From NCBI GenBank assembly GCA_964472395.1, contig CAYYMM010000001.1, positions 1 through 64,000 of the forward strand: a DNA stretch of 64,000 bases, read 5' to 3'. The notes beneath the pieces are model-generated. The model saw only the letters and a program-made list of their open reading frames with translations, did no database searches and was not told where the DNA came from. A program made the translations under genes and the position numbers. Origin of the DNA: CALFER01 sp964472395 (GTDB taxonomy: Bacteria; CSSED10-310; CALFER01). Of the stretch, positions 44,119 through 53,089 are shown one piece after another. Every line of letters starts with the position of its first letter. Positions within the stretch are counted from its first letter, which is position 1.

Positions 44119-46632
44119 CTAGCTGAACAATTCCGGTTGAACGGTCTCGGACTCATCACCGCCCATGTCACCGTTCTCATCACCGCGGTCTTCGCCGCCT
44201 TCACGTTCGACGACACGCGCCACCGCAACGATTTTCGCGCCTTCACGTGCGATGTCCTGCAGCATGACACCCTGTGTCGATCGGCCGATCGACCGGAGGC
44301 TTTCCATGTCGACCCGGATCCGGATCAGTTTCCCGTGCGATGTCACCATCAGAAACTCGTCGTCTCCGAACGATTGCAGGATGCCCATGACCGGGCCGTT
44401 TCGTTCCGTGATCTTCATGTTGATCAGGCCCTTGCCGCCGCGTGTCTGTGTCCGGTATTCCTCGATGCTCGTTCGCTTCCCGTAGCCGTTTTCGGAAACG
44501 GTCAGCATAAGAGCGCCTTCATAGAGCACTTCCATGCCGATCACATGATCGCCGGATTCCAGCCGGATGCCGATCACGCCGCGCGTCGCCCGGCCCATCG
44601 GGCGCACATCGGTCTCTTTGAACCGGATGCTCATGCCCTGATGAGTCGCGATGAAGACGTCCTGTTCGCCCGATGTCAGGCGGACACTGATCAATTCATC
44701 GTCTTCATCGATGATGATGGCTTTGAGTCCTCCCGAGCGATTGGTGTCGTATTCGACGAGGGATGTTTTCTTCACGATGCCGTTGCGCGTGCCCATCATG
44801 ATGAATTTGCCTTCTTCGAATTTCTTGATCGGCAGAATCGCCCGGACGTTTTCGTCGGATTCGAGCGACAGGAGGTTTTTCAATGAACTGCCGCGCGCCG
44901 TCCGGCTGCCCTGCGGTAACTGATAGACCTTCAGTCTGTAAACGCGTCCCTTGTCGGTAAAGATCAGCAGGATATCGTGCGTGCCGGCGAAGATCAGATG
45001 TTCGGTGAAATCCCCTTCCTTAGGGATAATGCCGGTCGCGCCCTGCCCGCGCCGTTTCTGTGCTCGATAGAGCGACAGCAGCGTCCGTTTCGCATAGTTT
45101 TCGTGCGTCACGAACACCACCATGTCCTCTTCCGCAATCATATCCTCATAGTCGATCTCACTGTCCGCATCCAGAATCAGCGTCCGGCGCGTATCGCCGA
45201 ATTTCGCCTTGATTTCGAGCAGTTCCGTCTTGATCAGATTCATCAGCAGTGCTTCGGATTCCAGAATCGCACGCAACCGGCTGATCTCTTTAAGGAGTTC
45301 AAGGTACTCCTCGCGAATCTTGTCGCGTTCGAGACCCGTCAGCCGCTGGAGTCGCATATCGAGAATCGCCTGTGCCTGAACCTCGGACAAGCCGAACTGC
45401 GTCTGCAGTCCGTTCCGGGCTTCCTCGACCGTTTTCGATCCCCGAATCAGCGTGATGACCGCATCGAGATGATCCAGAGCGATGATCAGGCCTTCCAATA
45501 TGTGCGCCCGGTCTTCCGCCTTCCGGAGGTCGTATCGGGTGCGTCTGACCACCACCTCCCGCCGGTGCAGAATGAAATGATCCAGCATTTTCTTCAGCGA
45601 CAGCACTTCCGGGCGGCCGTTGACGAGCGCGACCATGTTGACGCCGAAATTGAGCTGCAACTGGGTGTGTTTGTATAGCTGGTTCAGAATCGCCTTGGCG
45701 ATCTGATCCTTCTTGAGTTCGATGACGACCCGGATGCCTTCGCGTCCCGATTCGTCGCGAACGTCCGAGATTCCCTCGATTTTTTTATCCTTGACGAGTT
45801 CCGCGATTTTGGTGAGAAGATCGGCTTTGTTGACCTGATATGGCAGCTCGGTGACGATGATGTCTTCCTTGCCGGCCTTCTCACGATGCTCGATCACCGC
45901 CTGTGCGCGGATCGTGATGGAACCCCTCCCGGTCATGTAGGCCTGGCGGATCCCGTCTCGTCCGTAGATCATCGCCGCCGTCGGGAAATCCGGTCCGGTG
46001 ACGATCCGCATGATGTCGAGATCCGTGTTGTCGGGATTGTCGATCATGTGGATCAGGGCATCGATGACTTCGTTCAGGTTGTGCGGCGGGATGTTGGTCG
46101 CCATACCGACGGCGATGCCGCTGGAGCCGTTGACGATGAGATTCGGGAAGGCGGCTGGCAGGACATCGGGTTCATGGGTCGTGTTGTCGTAATTGGGGAC
46201 GAATGTGACGGTTTCCTTTTCGAGATCCCTGAGGATTTCCTCGGAGATCTTCGCCATTCTGACTTCCGTGTATCGCATGGCGGCCGGCGGATCGTTGTCG
46301 ACCGATCCGAAGTTGCCCTGGCCGTCGACGAGCGGGTATCGCATGGAGAATTCCTGGGCCATTCGCACGATCGAATCGTAGATCGCCTGATCGCCGTGCG
46401 GATGGTAATTGCCCATGACTTCGCCGACGACTTTCGCCGATTTGCGGTAGCCTCGGGTGGGGCCGAGACCCATTTCGTGCATGCCGAACAGAATCCGGCG
46501 ATGCACCGGTTTCAGACCGTCGCGGACATCGGGGAGCGCGCGCCCCACGATGACGCTCATCGCATAATCGATGAACGCCGACCGCATCTGATCTTCAATA
46601 TTGACAGGAATCTTGTTTTCCGGAATCAGCAT
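44119..46632 (-). CDS. gyrA: DNA gyrase subunit A
   Basis: The product has 837 residues and is the breakage-reunion subunit of the type II topoisomerase that introduces negative supercoils, paired with GyrB encoded upstream. The catalytic Tyr121 is in AAMRYTEVRM. The C-terminal wrapping domain carries the GyrA box as QTRGGKG (canonical QRRGGKG). The tail is acidic, which in other gyrases modulates supercoiling. In the quinolone-determining region the Ser83 equivalent is Gln82 (HPHGDQAIYD), while the Asp87 equivalent is kept. AGGAG precedes the ATG. It is 15 bp after gyrB in the dnaN-recF-gyrB-gyrA operon. Confidence 0.98.
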   Translation of the reverse strand: MLIPENKIPVNIEDQMRSAFIDYAMSVIVGRALPDVRDGLKPVHRRILFGMHEMGLGPTRGYRKSAKVVGEVMGNYHPHGDQAIYDSIVRMAQEFSMRYPLVDGQGNFGSVDNDPPAAMRYTEVRMAKISEEILRDLEKETVTFVPNYDNTTHEPDVLPAAFPNLIVNGSSGIAVGMATNIPPHNLNEVIDALIHMIDNPDNTDLDIMRIVTGPDFPTAAMIYGRDGIRQAYMTGRGSITIRAQAVIEHREKAGKEDIIVTELPYQVNKADLLTKIAELVKDKKIEGISDVRDESGREGIRVVIELKKDQIAKAILNQLYKHTQLQLNFGVNMVALVNGRPEVLSLKKMLDHFILHRREVVVRRTRYDLRKAEDRAHILEGLIIALDHLDAVITLIRGSKTVEEARNGLQTQFGLSEVQAQAILDMRLQRLTGLERDKIREEYLELLKEISRLRAILESEALLMNLIKTELLEIKAKFGDTRRTLILDADSEIDYEDMIAEEDMVVFVTHENYAKRTLLSLYRAQKRRGQGATGIIPKEGDFTEHLIFAGTHDILLIFTDKGRVYRLKVYQLPQGSRTARGSSLKNLLSLESDENVRAILPIKKFEEGKFIMMGTRNGIVKKTSLVEYDTNRSGGLKAIIIDEDDELISVRLTSGEQDVFIATHQGMSIRFKETDVRPMGRATRGVIGIRLESGDHVIGMEVLYEGALMLTVSENGYGKRTSIEEYRTQTRGGKGLINMKITERNGPVMGILQSFGDDEFLMVTSHGKLIRIRVDMESLRSIGRSTQGVMLQDIAREGAKIVAVARVVEREGGEDRGDENGDMGGDESETVQPELFS

Positions 46633-46647
46633 GAGAAGCTCCTGGTG

Positions 46648-49089
46648 TTAGATATCGAGATTCGCTTCGAGAGCGAATTCCTGGATGAATTCTTTTCGTG
46701 GTGCGACGCTTTCTCCCATCAGAAGCGAAAATACCTGATCCGCTTCGATCGCATCTTTGACCTTGACCTGCAACATCGTTCTCCGTTCGACATCCATCGT
46801 TGTCTCCCAGAGTTGTTCGGCGTTCATTTCGCCCAGTCCTTTATAACGCTGGATGGTCATGCCGGATTTCGCAATCCGGAATACCCCCTCCACGAGATCA
46901 TCGATCGTCTCAAATCGGGTTTCCTTTCCCTTCATCTCGACGATCAGAGTCTGCCCCTGGAGCGGTTCGATCTGCCCGCGCATTTCGAACATCTCCCGCA
47001 TCTCGTGCGATCCGACGGTTTCCCATCCGAGCAGGACACGGCGGGAATCGAGTGTTGCCGGGAATTCGATTTCATACATGTTGTCTTCGCTGTTCCAGTG
47101 CTTGTCGATATCCATGCCCTGGGCCTGGAAGAGCTGGAACACCCGGTCGAACTGGTCGATCTGCTCGAAAAAGTATTTGTATTTGATTTCGTTCCGGAGC
47201 AACAACTGGATGACGGTTTCGGTCAGACCCCGCTTTTTAAGCTTTCCGATCAACTGCCGGTACCGGATCATCTTTTTGATCAGTTCCTTGAGTTTCATTC
47301 CGGACACCTTCGTCGAATCCGGCCGGATCAGTGTGAGTTCTCCGGTCACCTCAGTCAGCAGGAAATCCTCGAACTGTTTTTCATCCAGCACATACGTCAC
47401 CTTCTTGCCTTTGGCGGCCCGGAAGAGTGGCGGCTGCGCGATGTACAGATACCCCCGTTCGATGACCTCCGGCATGTGTCTGAAGAAAAACGTCAGGAGC
47501 AGGGTGCGGATATGGGAGCCATCGACATCGGCATCCGTCATGATGACGATTTTGTGATACCGGATTTTTTCGATATTGAAATCATCCTTCCCGATTCCCG
47601 TGCCGAGCGCGGTGATGATGATTTTGATGGCTTCGGATTGCAGCATTTTGTCGAAGCGGGCTTTTTCGACGTTGAGGAGTTTTCCGCGGATCGGCAGGAT
47701 GGCCTGAAACTTGCGGTCCCGGCCCTGTTTCGCGGAACCTCCGGCCGAATCGCCCTCGACGATGAACAGTTCGCTCGCCGCCGGATCGCGTTCGGTGCAG
47801 TCCGCGAGTTTTCCGGGGAGGGAACCCGAATCGAGAGCACCTTTGCGACGGGCCAGATCGCGGGCTTTGCGGGCTGCTTCCCGCGCCCGGAACGCATTGA
47901 CCGCCTTTTCCACGATTGCCTTGGCAATATCCGGATTTTCGTCGAAAACCTCCGCCATCTTCTCGTTCACGATCTGCTCGACAATCCCCTTGACATCGGA
48001 ATTGCCCAGTTTCGTCTTCGTCTGTCCTTCGAACTGGGGATTGGGGACTTTGACCGAGATAATGGCGACGAGGCCTTCGCGGATGTCATCGCCTCCGGGC
48101 TGTTCGGACAATCCCTTGAGCAGATCGCGTTCGGCAGCGTAGGCGTTGACGGTGCGGGTCAGCGCGGATTTGAAACCCGACAGATGGGTGCCGCCTTCGA
48201 TCGTGTTGATGTTGTTGACATACGAAAAGATCGTTTCGGCATAACAGGTGTTGTACTGCAGCGCAATCTCGACGATGATGTTGTTCACCGCTTTCGTGAA
48301 GTAGACAACGCTTGAATGCGAAACGTCCTTGGAGCGGTTGAGGAATGAAACGTATTCGCGGATACCGCCTTCAAACAGAAAAGTCTGTGAATTGCCGTCC
48401 CGCAGATCTTCCAGTGTGATTTCCAGTCCGCCGTTGAGAAAGGCCAGTTCGCGGAGTCGTCTGGCAATCGTATCGAAACTGTAAGTCGTATCTTCGAATA
48501 TCTCGGGATCCGGCATGAAATGAACGCGCGTTCCGGTTTTATCGGACGTTCCGATAATCTTCAGTTCGTTTTGTGGTTCACCGCGTGAGTAGTCCTGCCG
48601 GAATGCATTGCCGTCACGATAGATTTCGAGTCTGAGCCAGACCGAGAGCGCGTTGACGCATGAGACGCCGACGCCGTGCAGACCGCCAGAGATAGCGTAA
48701 TTCTGATGATCGAATTTGCCTCCGGCATGAAGCGTCGTCATAACGACTTCGGCCGCAGATTTGCCTTCAGTCGGGTGCATGTCCGTCGGAATGCCCCGGC
48801 CATCATCCAGCACCGTGATGGAGTCATCCGTATGGATGGTAACATGGATCTTGCTGCAGTATCCCGCAAGGTGCTCATCGACCGAGTTATCAACGACTTC
48901 GTTGACCAGATGATGCAACCCCATCGTACCGGTCGATCCGATATACATGGCCGGACGCAGCCGAACAGCCTCGATTCCGCCCAGCACCTTGATGCTGTCT
49001 GCGGTATAATTGCTGGATTTTTCCGAACCGTTCTCCGGAACCTGCGGCGTCGGCTCCCGTTCGGGATTGTTTTCCAATGTTTTCGCCAC
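46648..49089 (-). CDS. gyrB: DNA gyrase subunit B
   Basis: The 813-residue product provides the ATPase/Toprim subunit. The GHKL ATP site includes VNEVVDNSVDEHLAGY and DDGRGIPTD. The transducer follows, then the Toprim motifs EGDSAGGSAKQGRDRKFQAI and TDADVDGSHIRTLLL. The C-terminal QRYKGLGEMNAEQLWETTM matches GyrB rather than ParE. The start is GTG (49089). The ribosome site AAAGGAG lies inside the last codons of recF, whose stop is one base away, so translation is coupled. Confidence 0.98.
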   Translation of the reverse strand: MAKTLENNPEREPTPQVPENGSEKSSNYTADSIKVLGGIEAVRLRPAMYIGSTGTMGLHHLVNEVVDNSVDEHLAGYCSKIHVTIHTDDSITVLDDGRGIPTDMHPTEGKSAAEVVMTTLHAGGKFDHQNYAISGGLHGVGVSCVNALSVWLRLEIYRDGNAFRQDYSRGEPQNELKIIGTSDKTGTRVHFMPDPEIFEDTTYSFDTIARRLRELAFLNGGLEITLEDLRDGNSQTFLFEGGIREYVSFLNRSKDVSHSSVVYFTKAVNNIIVEIALQYNTCYAETIFSYVNNINTIEGGTHLSGFKSALTRTVNAYAAERDLLKGLSEQPGGDDIREGLVAIISVKVPNPQFEGQTKTKLGNSDVKGIVEQIVNEKMAEVFDENPDIAKAIVEKAVNAFRAREAARKARDLARRKGALDSGSLPGKLADCTERDPAASELFIVEGDSAGGSAKQGRDRKFQAILPIRGKLLNVEKARFDKMLQSEAIKIIITALGTGIGKDDFNIEKIRYHKIVIMTDADVDGSHIRTLLLTFFFRHMPEVIERGYLYIAQPPLFRAAKGKKVTYVLDEKQFEDFLLTEVTGELTLIRPDSTKVSGMKLKELIKKMIRYRQLIGKLKKRGLTETVIQLLLRNEIKYKYFFEQIDQFDRVFQLFQAQGMDIDKHWNSEDNMYEIEFPATLDSRRVLLGWETVGSHEMREMFEMRGQIEPLQGQTLIVEMKGKETRFETIDDLVEGVFRIAKSGMTIQRYKGLGEMNAEQLWETTMDVERRTMLQVKVKDAIEADQVFSLLMGESVAPRKEFIQEFALEANLDI

Positions 49090-49090
49090 T

Positions 49091-50239
49091 CTACTCTCCT
49101 TTAGATAATGAAATCACATGAGGATTACTTTTCAGCACGGCAGCAGAGACGTTTTCGATTCGTCCCGTATCCACTGAAAACAGATCCATATTGGGCCTGA
49201 AATAGTTCGAGTCGACTGCATTGAGCGTCATCAGAACCTGCACGCTGTCGGGTATCAACGAGATAAAACGGACGAGTCGTTCGCGATCGAGTTCGGAAGC
49301 GATATCATCGAGCAGGAGGATCGGGGGATCCTGCGTAGTTCGGCCGATTTGCGTCAATTCCGCCAGTTTCAGCGCCATGACACATGATCGGCGCTGTCCT
49401 CGTGATCCGTGCAATCGGATGTCGATCCCGTTCAGTCGTATTTCGAGATCATCCCGATGCGGGCCCGCCAATGTCGCGCCGCGAGCGTATTCTTCACTCC
49501 GAACCTGTTCGAGTTTCAGAAAAAAGCGTTCCTTCAGATCCGTCAGACTGTCTTCCGTGCGTCCCAGACTGCTTTGATACACGAGTTCGATCGACTCGTC
49601 GGCGCCGGATACCGCCCGGTGCAATTCCGGAGCACATTCCTGAAGCAAAGACGTGAGTCGTATCCGCTGATCGATGATCCGAGAGCCGGATTCCACGAGG
49701 CGTTCCGTGAAGACCTGTAGAACCGCCTCATCCCGATCGGATTGACGGAGGAGTTCGTTTCTCTGTCTGAGAACCTGTTTATAGGTGCGTGCCGTCAGAA
49801 GATAGGATGGATTGAGTGAGAAGATGCCGCGATCGAGAAAATCGCGACGCGTCTTTGGTTCTCCATAGGCGATGCCGAGGCATTCGGCAGAGAAGATCAC
49901 GAATTTGAGACGACCGGCAAAGTCCTTGACATCGTGAACCAGTTTACCGTTGACCCGATACTCGCGGACAGTTCTGTTGAATCGCACCTGCAACTGCGTC
50001 TCGATCCCCGACGATTCGAACACCCCGTCCACTGCTGCATCCGTTTCCGCCCGACGAATCAGGTCTTCCACATGTGCGCCTCGGAAAGAACGTCCGTCGG
50101 ACAGACCACAGGCTGCTTCGAGCAGATTGGTTTTGCCCTGGGCGTTTCGTCCGAAAAAGACGTTCAATTCGGGATTGAGATCGATCCGCATGGATTCGAG
50201 ATTCCTGAAGTTAAAAACTCGGATGGATTTTAAACGCAT
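49091..50239 (-). CDS. recF: DNA replication/repair protein RecF
   Basis: The product has 382 residues from ATG 50239 (an adjacent upstream TTG is also in frame). Walker A is FFGRNAQGKTNLLEAA and Walker B/signature is ILLLDDIASELDRERL. RVFNFRNLESMRIDL is the SMC-like N-terminus. It loads RecA at gaps with RecO and RecR and is usually found at the origin cluster. It starts 9 bases after the dnaN stop and ends 1 bp before the gyrB GTG. Confidence 0.97.
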   Translation of the reverse strand: MRLKSIRVFNFRNLESMRIDLNPELNVFFGRNAQGKTNLLEAACGLSDGRSFRGAHVEDLIRRAETDAAVDGVFESSGIETQLQVRFNRTVREYRVNGKLVHDVKDFAGRLKFVIFSAECLGIAYGEPKTRRDFLDRGIFSLNPSYLLTARTYKQVLRQRNELLRQSDRDEAVLQVFTERLVESGSRIIDQRIRLTSLLQECAPELHRAVSGADESIELVYQSSLGRTEDSLTDLKERFFLKLEQVRSEEYARGATLAGPHRDDLEIRLNGIDIRLHGSRGQRRSCVMALKLAELTQIGRTTQDPPILLLDDIASELDRERLVRFISLIPDSVQVLMTLNAVDSNYFRPNMDLFSVDTGRIENVSAAVLKSNPHVISLSKGE

Positions 50240-50248
50240 CAAAGAGAA

Positions 50249-51352
50249 TCAGACGATCATCGGCATGACGATCGCCAGATACCGTAGCTCAGATTCAATG
50301 CCCGGCCGGAATTCCACCGGCCCTGACGGATTGTTCACGCGGATCGCGACATCCTCGGCATCGATCGTTTTGAGCAGTTCCAGAAGATACGTGACATTGA
50401 AACCCACAGTGAACGGCTCTTCGGTATACGCGATGGGAATCTGATCGCGGGCTTCTCCGAATTCAGGGGTATTGGCGGAAATCACGAGCATGTTGTTCTC
50501 AATGTTCATCTTGATTCCACGCGCTTTGATATCGGAAAAGAGCGATACGCGACGGAGCGACAGCATGAGGCTTTCCTTGTTCACTTTAATGATCAGACGG
50601 CATTCCTTCGGAATGACGATTGAATAATTCGGAAACATGCCTTCGACCAGCCTGGATATAACCGTTTCGCAACCGACTTTGAACACGAGATGATTGTTGT
50701 TGATGCCGAAACGAAATTCCTCTCCTCCTGCTCCGACCATCCGTTGGATTTCATGGACCGCCTTCTGAGGGATGATGACCTCGAGCGGAGTCATATTGAG
50801 TGTATTCGGTGTTTCAACATAAGCCAGACGATGGCCGTCCGTCGCGATCATCCGAACCGCTTCGTCATCCACTTTGAACAAGACGCCTCCGAGAACCCGC
50901 CGGTTCTCGTCGTGACTGACCGCGTAGACCACTTTTTTGGTCAGATTATCCAGCAGATCACCAGGAACGATGGTGAGGTTGCTTTCGTCCACATCCGGAA
51001 GCTTCGGGTAATCCACATCAGAAGAGCCGAAAAGACGAAACTCCGAAGATCCGCAGGAGAGCTTGATCCAATTGTTCTCCTCGAGTTTGAACTTCACGAG
51101 ATTTTCCGGAAGTTCTTTCAGGACTTCGTAGAGTTTTTTTGCCGATACGAGAATACTTCCTGCTTCCGGAACATCGCATCCGATGAGATCACGGATACCG
51201 ACCTCGAGGTCTGTAGCGATGACTTCGAGATTGCCTGAGTTGGCTGTCAGTTTGACGTTGTTCAGAAATGGGTTGGTACTGCGTCTTTCGATGATCGATT
51301 GAACCTTCTGAATACTGGTCTGAAATGCTGATTTTTCGATACTGAATTCCAT
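50249..51352 (-). CDS. dnaN: DNA polymerase III beta subunit (sliding clamp)
   Basis: The 367-residue product has the standard length and three-domain repeat of the beta clamp. The N-terminus MEFSIEKSAFQTSIQKVQSIIERRSTNPFLNNVKL and the C-terminal MPMIV (M-P-M/L-R/I) end are typical. GGAGG precedes the ATG at 51352. It is the first gene of dnaN-recF-gyrB-gyrA. In most bacteria dnaA lies just upstream; here the upstream DNA is the candidate origin and then an unrelated gene in the opposite direction. Confidence 0.98.
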   Translation of the reverse strand: MEFSIEKSAFQTSIQKVQSIIERRSTNPFLNNVKLTANSGNLEVIATDLEVGIRDLIGCDVPEAGSILVSAKKLYEVLKELPENLVKFKLEENNWIKLSCGSSEFRLFGSSDVDYPKLPDVDESNLTIVPGDLLDNLTKKVVYAVSHDENRRVLGGVLFKVDDEAVRMIATDGHRLAYVETPNTLNMTPLEVIIPQKAVHEIQRMVGAGGEEFRFGINNNHLVFKVGCETVISRLVEGMFPNYSIVIPKECRLIIKVNKESLMLSLRRVSLFSDIKARGIKMNIENNMLVISANTPEFGEARDQIPIAYTEEPFTVGFNVTYLLELLKTIDAEDVAIRVNNPSGPVEFRPGIESELRYLAIVMPMIV

Positions 51353-51838
51353 GATTGATCCTCCGGAAACTTATCTGGTCATGTATAGCAGAAATCAGAT
51401 GCGAAGTAAATGAAATCGTGCGTTTTTTTCTCTTCCCCGTCCACTCTCCGAAGAAGCTTCTAAGATATGAAAATGGAGAGTTCATCGAAGTAGTCATAGA
51501 GGCTGTCGATAAGTTGAAAAGTGACTGGACTGATTGAAAATCAATCTTTTTTATCGCTCATAATTGTTCGCAAGTCTTACTGTTTTACTCCGGGTTGTGC
51601 ACAAATCATCATCATTTTCGAACGTGTGTCGTTATGCACATGTTGTGAACGGGTTATTGACATCACTCTGTTGAAAATTTGATTAATGCATTCTGAAATA
51701 ATACTGTTTGTCTCGGTCGCGACAGGAGGTCATTTTTTTCTTGACACGATATTTCAAGTGTTTGCGAGACATTGTTTACGCACAGAGTTATAGACAGATG
51801 TTTATTGTTAAATTAAATATCTGAATAATAACACTTTA
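51353..51838. other. Candidate chromosomal origin of replication (oriC)
   Basis: This divergent intergenic region lies between dnaN and the ATP-grasp gene. Motifs resembling the 9-bp DnaA box (TTATNCACA) are TTATGCACA at 51632-51640 (exact), TTATTGACA at 51654-51662, TTATAGACA at 51788-51796, TTACGCACA at 51776-51784, TTATCGACA on the minus strand at 51504-51512, and the palindromic TTGTGCACAA at 51595-51604. The stretch 51799-51840 is almost entirely A/T and could be the unwinding element. The surrounding replication genes and the nearby parS support an origin. No GC skew was calculated. Confidence 0.7.
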
Positions 51839-51901
51839 TTGAGATATGAAAGTGCGAAAAATCTGATTTTGTCAGGTATCGGAACGGGGTTGGAAAGTGC
51901 G

Positions 51902-53077
51902 ATGGGAAAAAGAACTGATTTCATCGATAGTTGCAAACCAGTACTGGGAATTCTTGCGGAGACTACCGAAGAACACACCAAAAGACTGGGTTCTCAGACA
52001 AACATGCTCGAAGAAATGTGCCGATATGCTGAAAACACAGGGCTCCGCATCATCGTCTCCAGTATCCGGAACTGCGATGAAATCATTGAAAACAAAGCAG
52101 TTCCAGGCCTGTTTCTGCATGAAGAAAAATGGTGTCAAGCGGTTTTCTCACCCCCGTCGCTCTGGTACGACCGCGTTTATTCGGATCTCGCACACAGAGA
52201 AACTGATCTCATACAATGTCGATCGAAACTCGTCCAATCCAATCGAGTCGCCTTTCTGAATCATCCGGCCATGACATCGATTCTCGGAGATAAACTCGCA
52301 TTCTCACAATTCTGTGCGCGTCACGCGCTTCCAACCCCGGTCACAGAACTGCTTGACCCGGGACTTTTCAGGAATCCATCTCGTCAATCCGGCCGATTCA
52401 TCGCCAAACCGCGCTTCGGAAGGAAGGGAATCGGGATCATCCGCTGCGCTTTTTCCAGTGACGGCCGCGGAACCTGCTCGACACACGGCAGGCAAGTTTC
52501 GACGCGAACGCATTCCGAATCAGACGGTGTGCTGTCGGAGTTGATCCGGCAGGTTGGATTGAGTCGGGAAGATTACATTATTCAGGCTGAGATTCCCGCT
52601 GCCAAAGTAGATGGAAGATGGTGCGACATCCGGTGTATGGTACAGCGAATGAACCGGCATGACCGGGCCGTTTCCGGGATTGCGGTCCGTGTATCGTCCC
52701 ATGACCGCGTCACGCCGAATCTCGACCGCGAAGGAATTGCTGTTCCTTTCGAGATGTATGCTCGCCTGGCCTTTCCGGATCTGGATGGTTCCGTGCTTCG
52801 TGAAAAAGTCGAATCGACAGCGCTTCGAATGTTTGATGCCATCGAATCCGAAACGGGACCAGCAGCGGAAGCGGGGATCGATCTGCTGATCGACCCTCAT
52901 GGCTCAGTTCATCTGATCGAAGCGAATGCGAAGCCCGGTCGGATTATCTATCAGCGTCTGAGTTCCGGCTTTTATTTGACAGAAGCGGAAAAGACTCGCT
53001 ATTTAGAGATGCGTCGGAACACGATCCGGAACCCGATCCGGTATGCACGCCATCTGCTTGAAGGAAGCATTGATTGA
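51902..53077 (+). CDS. YheC/YheD-family ATP-grasp protein
   Basis: The product has 391 residues from ATG 51902. A TTG further upstream (51839) would add 21 residues but lies in the AT-rich origin region with no ribosome site. The opening KPVLGILAETTEEHTKRLGSQ resembles YheC/D proteins. The ATP-grasp part has RFIAKPRFGRKGIGIIRC (ATP-binding Lys and Gly-rich loop), then DIRCMVQR and a metal-site end GIDLLIDPHGSVHLIEANAKPGR, with Glu and Asn ligands. In Bacillus these proteins are spore-coat associated, yet this organism appears Gram-negative. Function here is unknown; amide or peptide ligation is the family chemistry. It is 12 bp upstream of gpmI. Confidence 0.8.
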   Translation: MGKRTDFIDSCKPVLGILAETTEEHTKRLGSQTNMLEEMCRYAENTGLRIIVSSIRNCDEIIENKAVPGLFLHEEKWCQAVFSPPSLWYDRVYSDLAHRETDLIQCRSKLVQSNRVAFLNHPAMTSILGDKLAFSQFCARHALPTPVTELLDPGLFRNPSRQSGRFIAKPRFGRKGIGIIRCAFSSDGRGTCSTHGRQVSTRTHSESDGVLSELIRQVGLSREDYIIQAEIPAAKVDGRWCDIRCMVQRMNRHDRAVSGIAVRVSSHDRVTPNLDREGIAVPFEMYARLAFPDLDGSVLREKVESTALRMFDAIESETGPAAEAGIDLLIDPHGSVHLIEANAKPGRIIYQRLSSGFYLTEAEKTRYLEMRRNTIRNPIRYARHLLEGSID

Positions 53078-53089
53078 GGAGTTCAGATC

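Noticed and set aside
45886..48315. 809-codon plus-strand ORF opposite gyrA/gyrB
   Set aside because: It is a shadow frame antisense to two certain genes; its composition (Asp, His, Arg and Phe rich) follows from their codon use.
51741..51746. TTGACA as a -35 promoter box in the origin region
   Set aside because: No acceptable -10 sequence lies 16-18 bp downstream, so I did not annotate a promoter.
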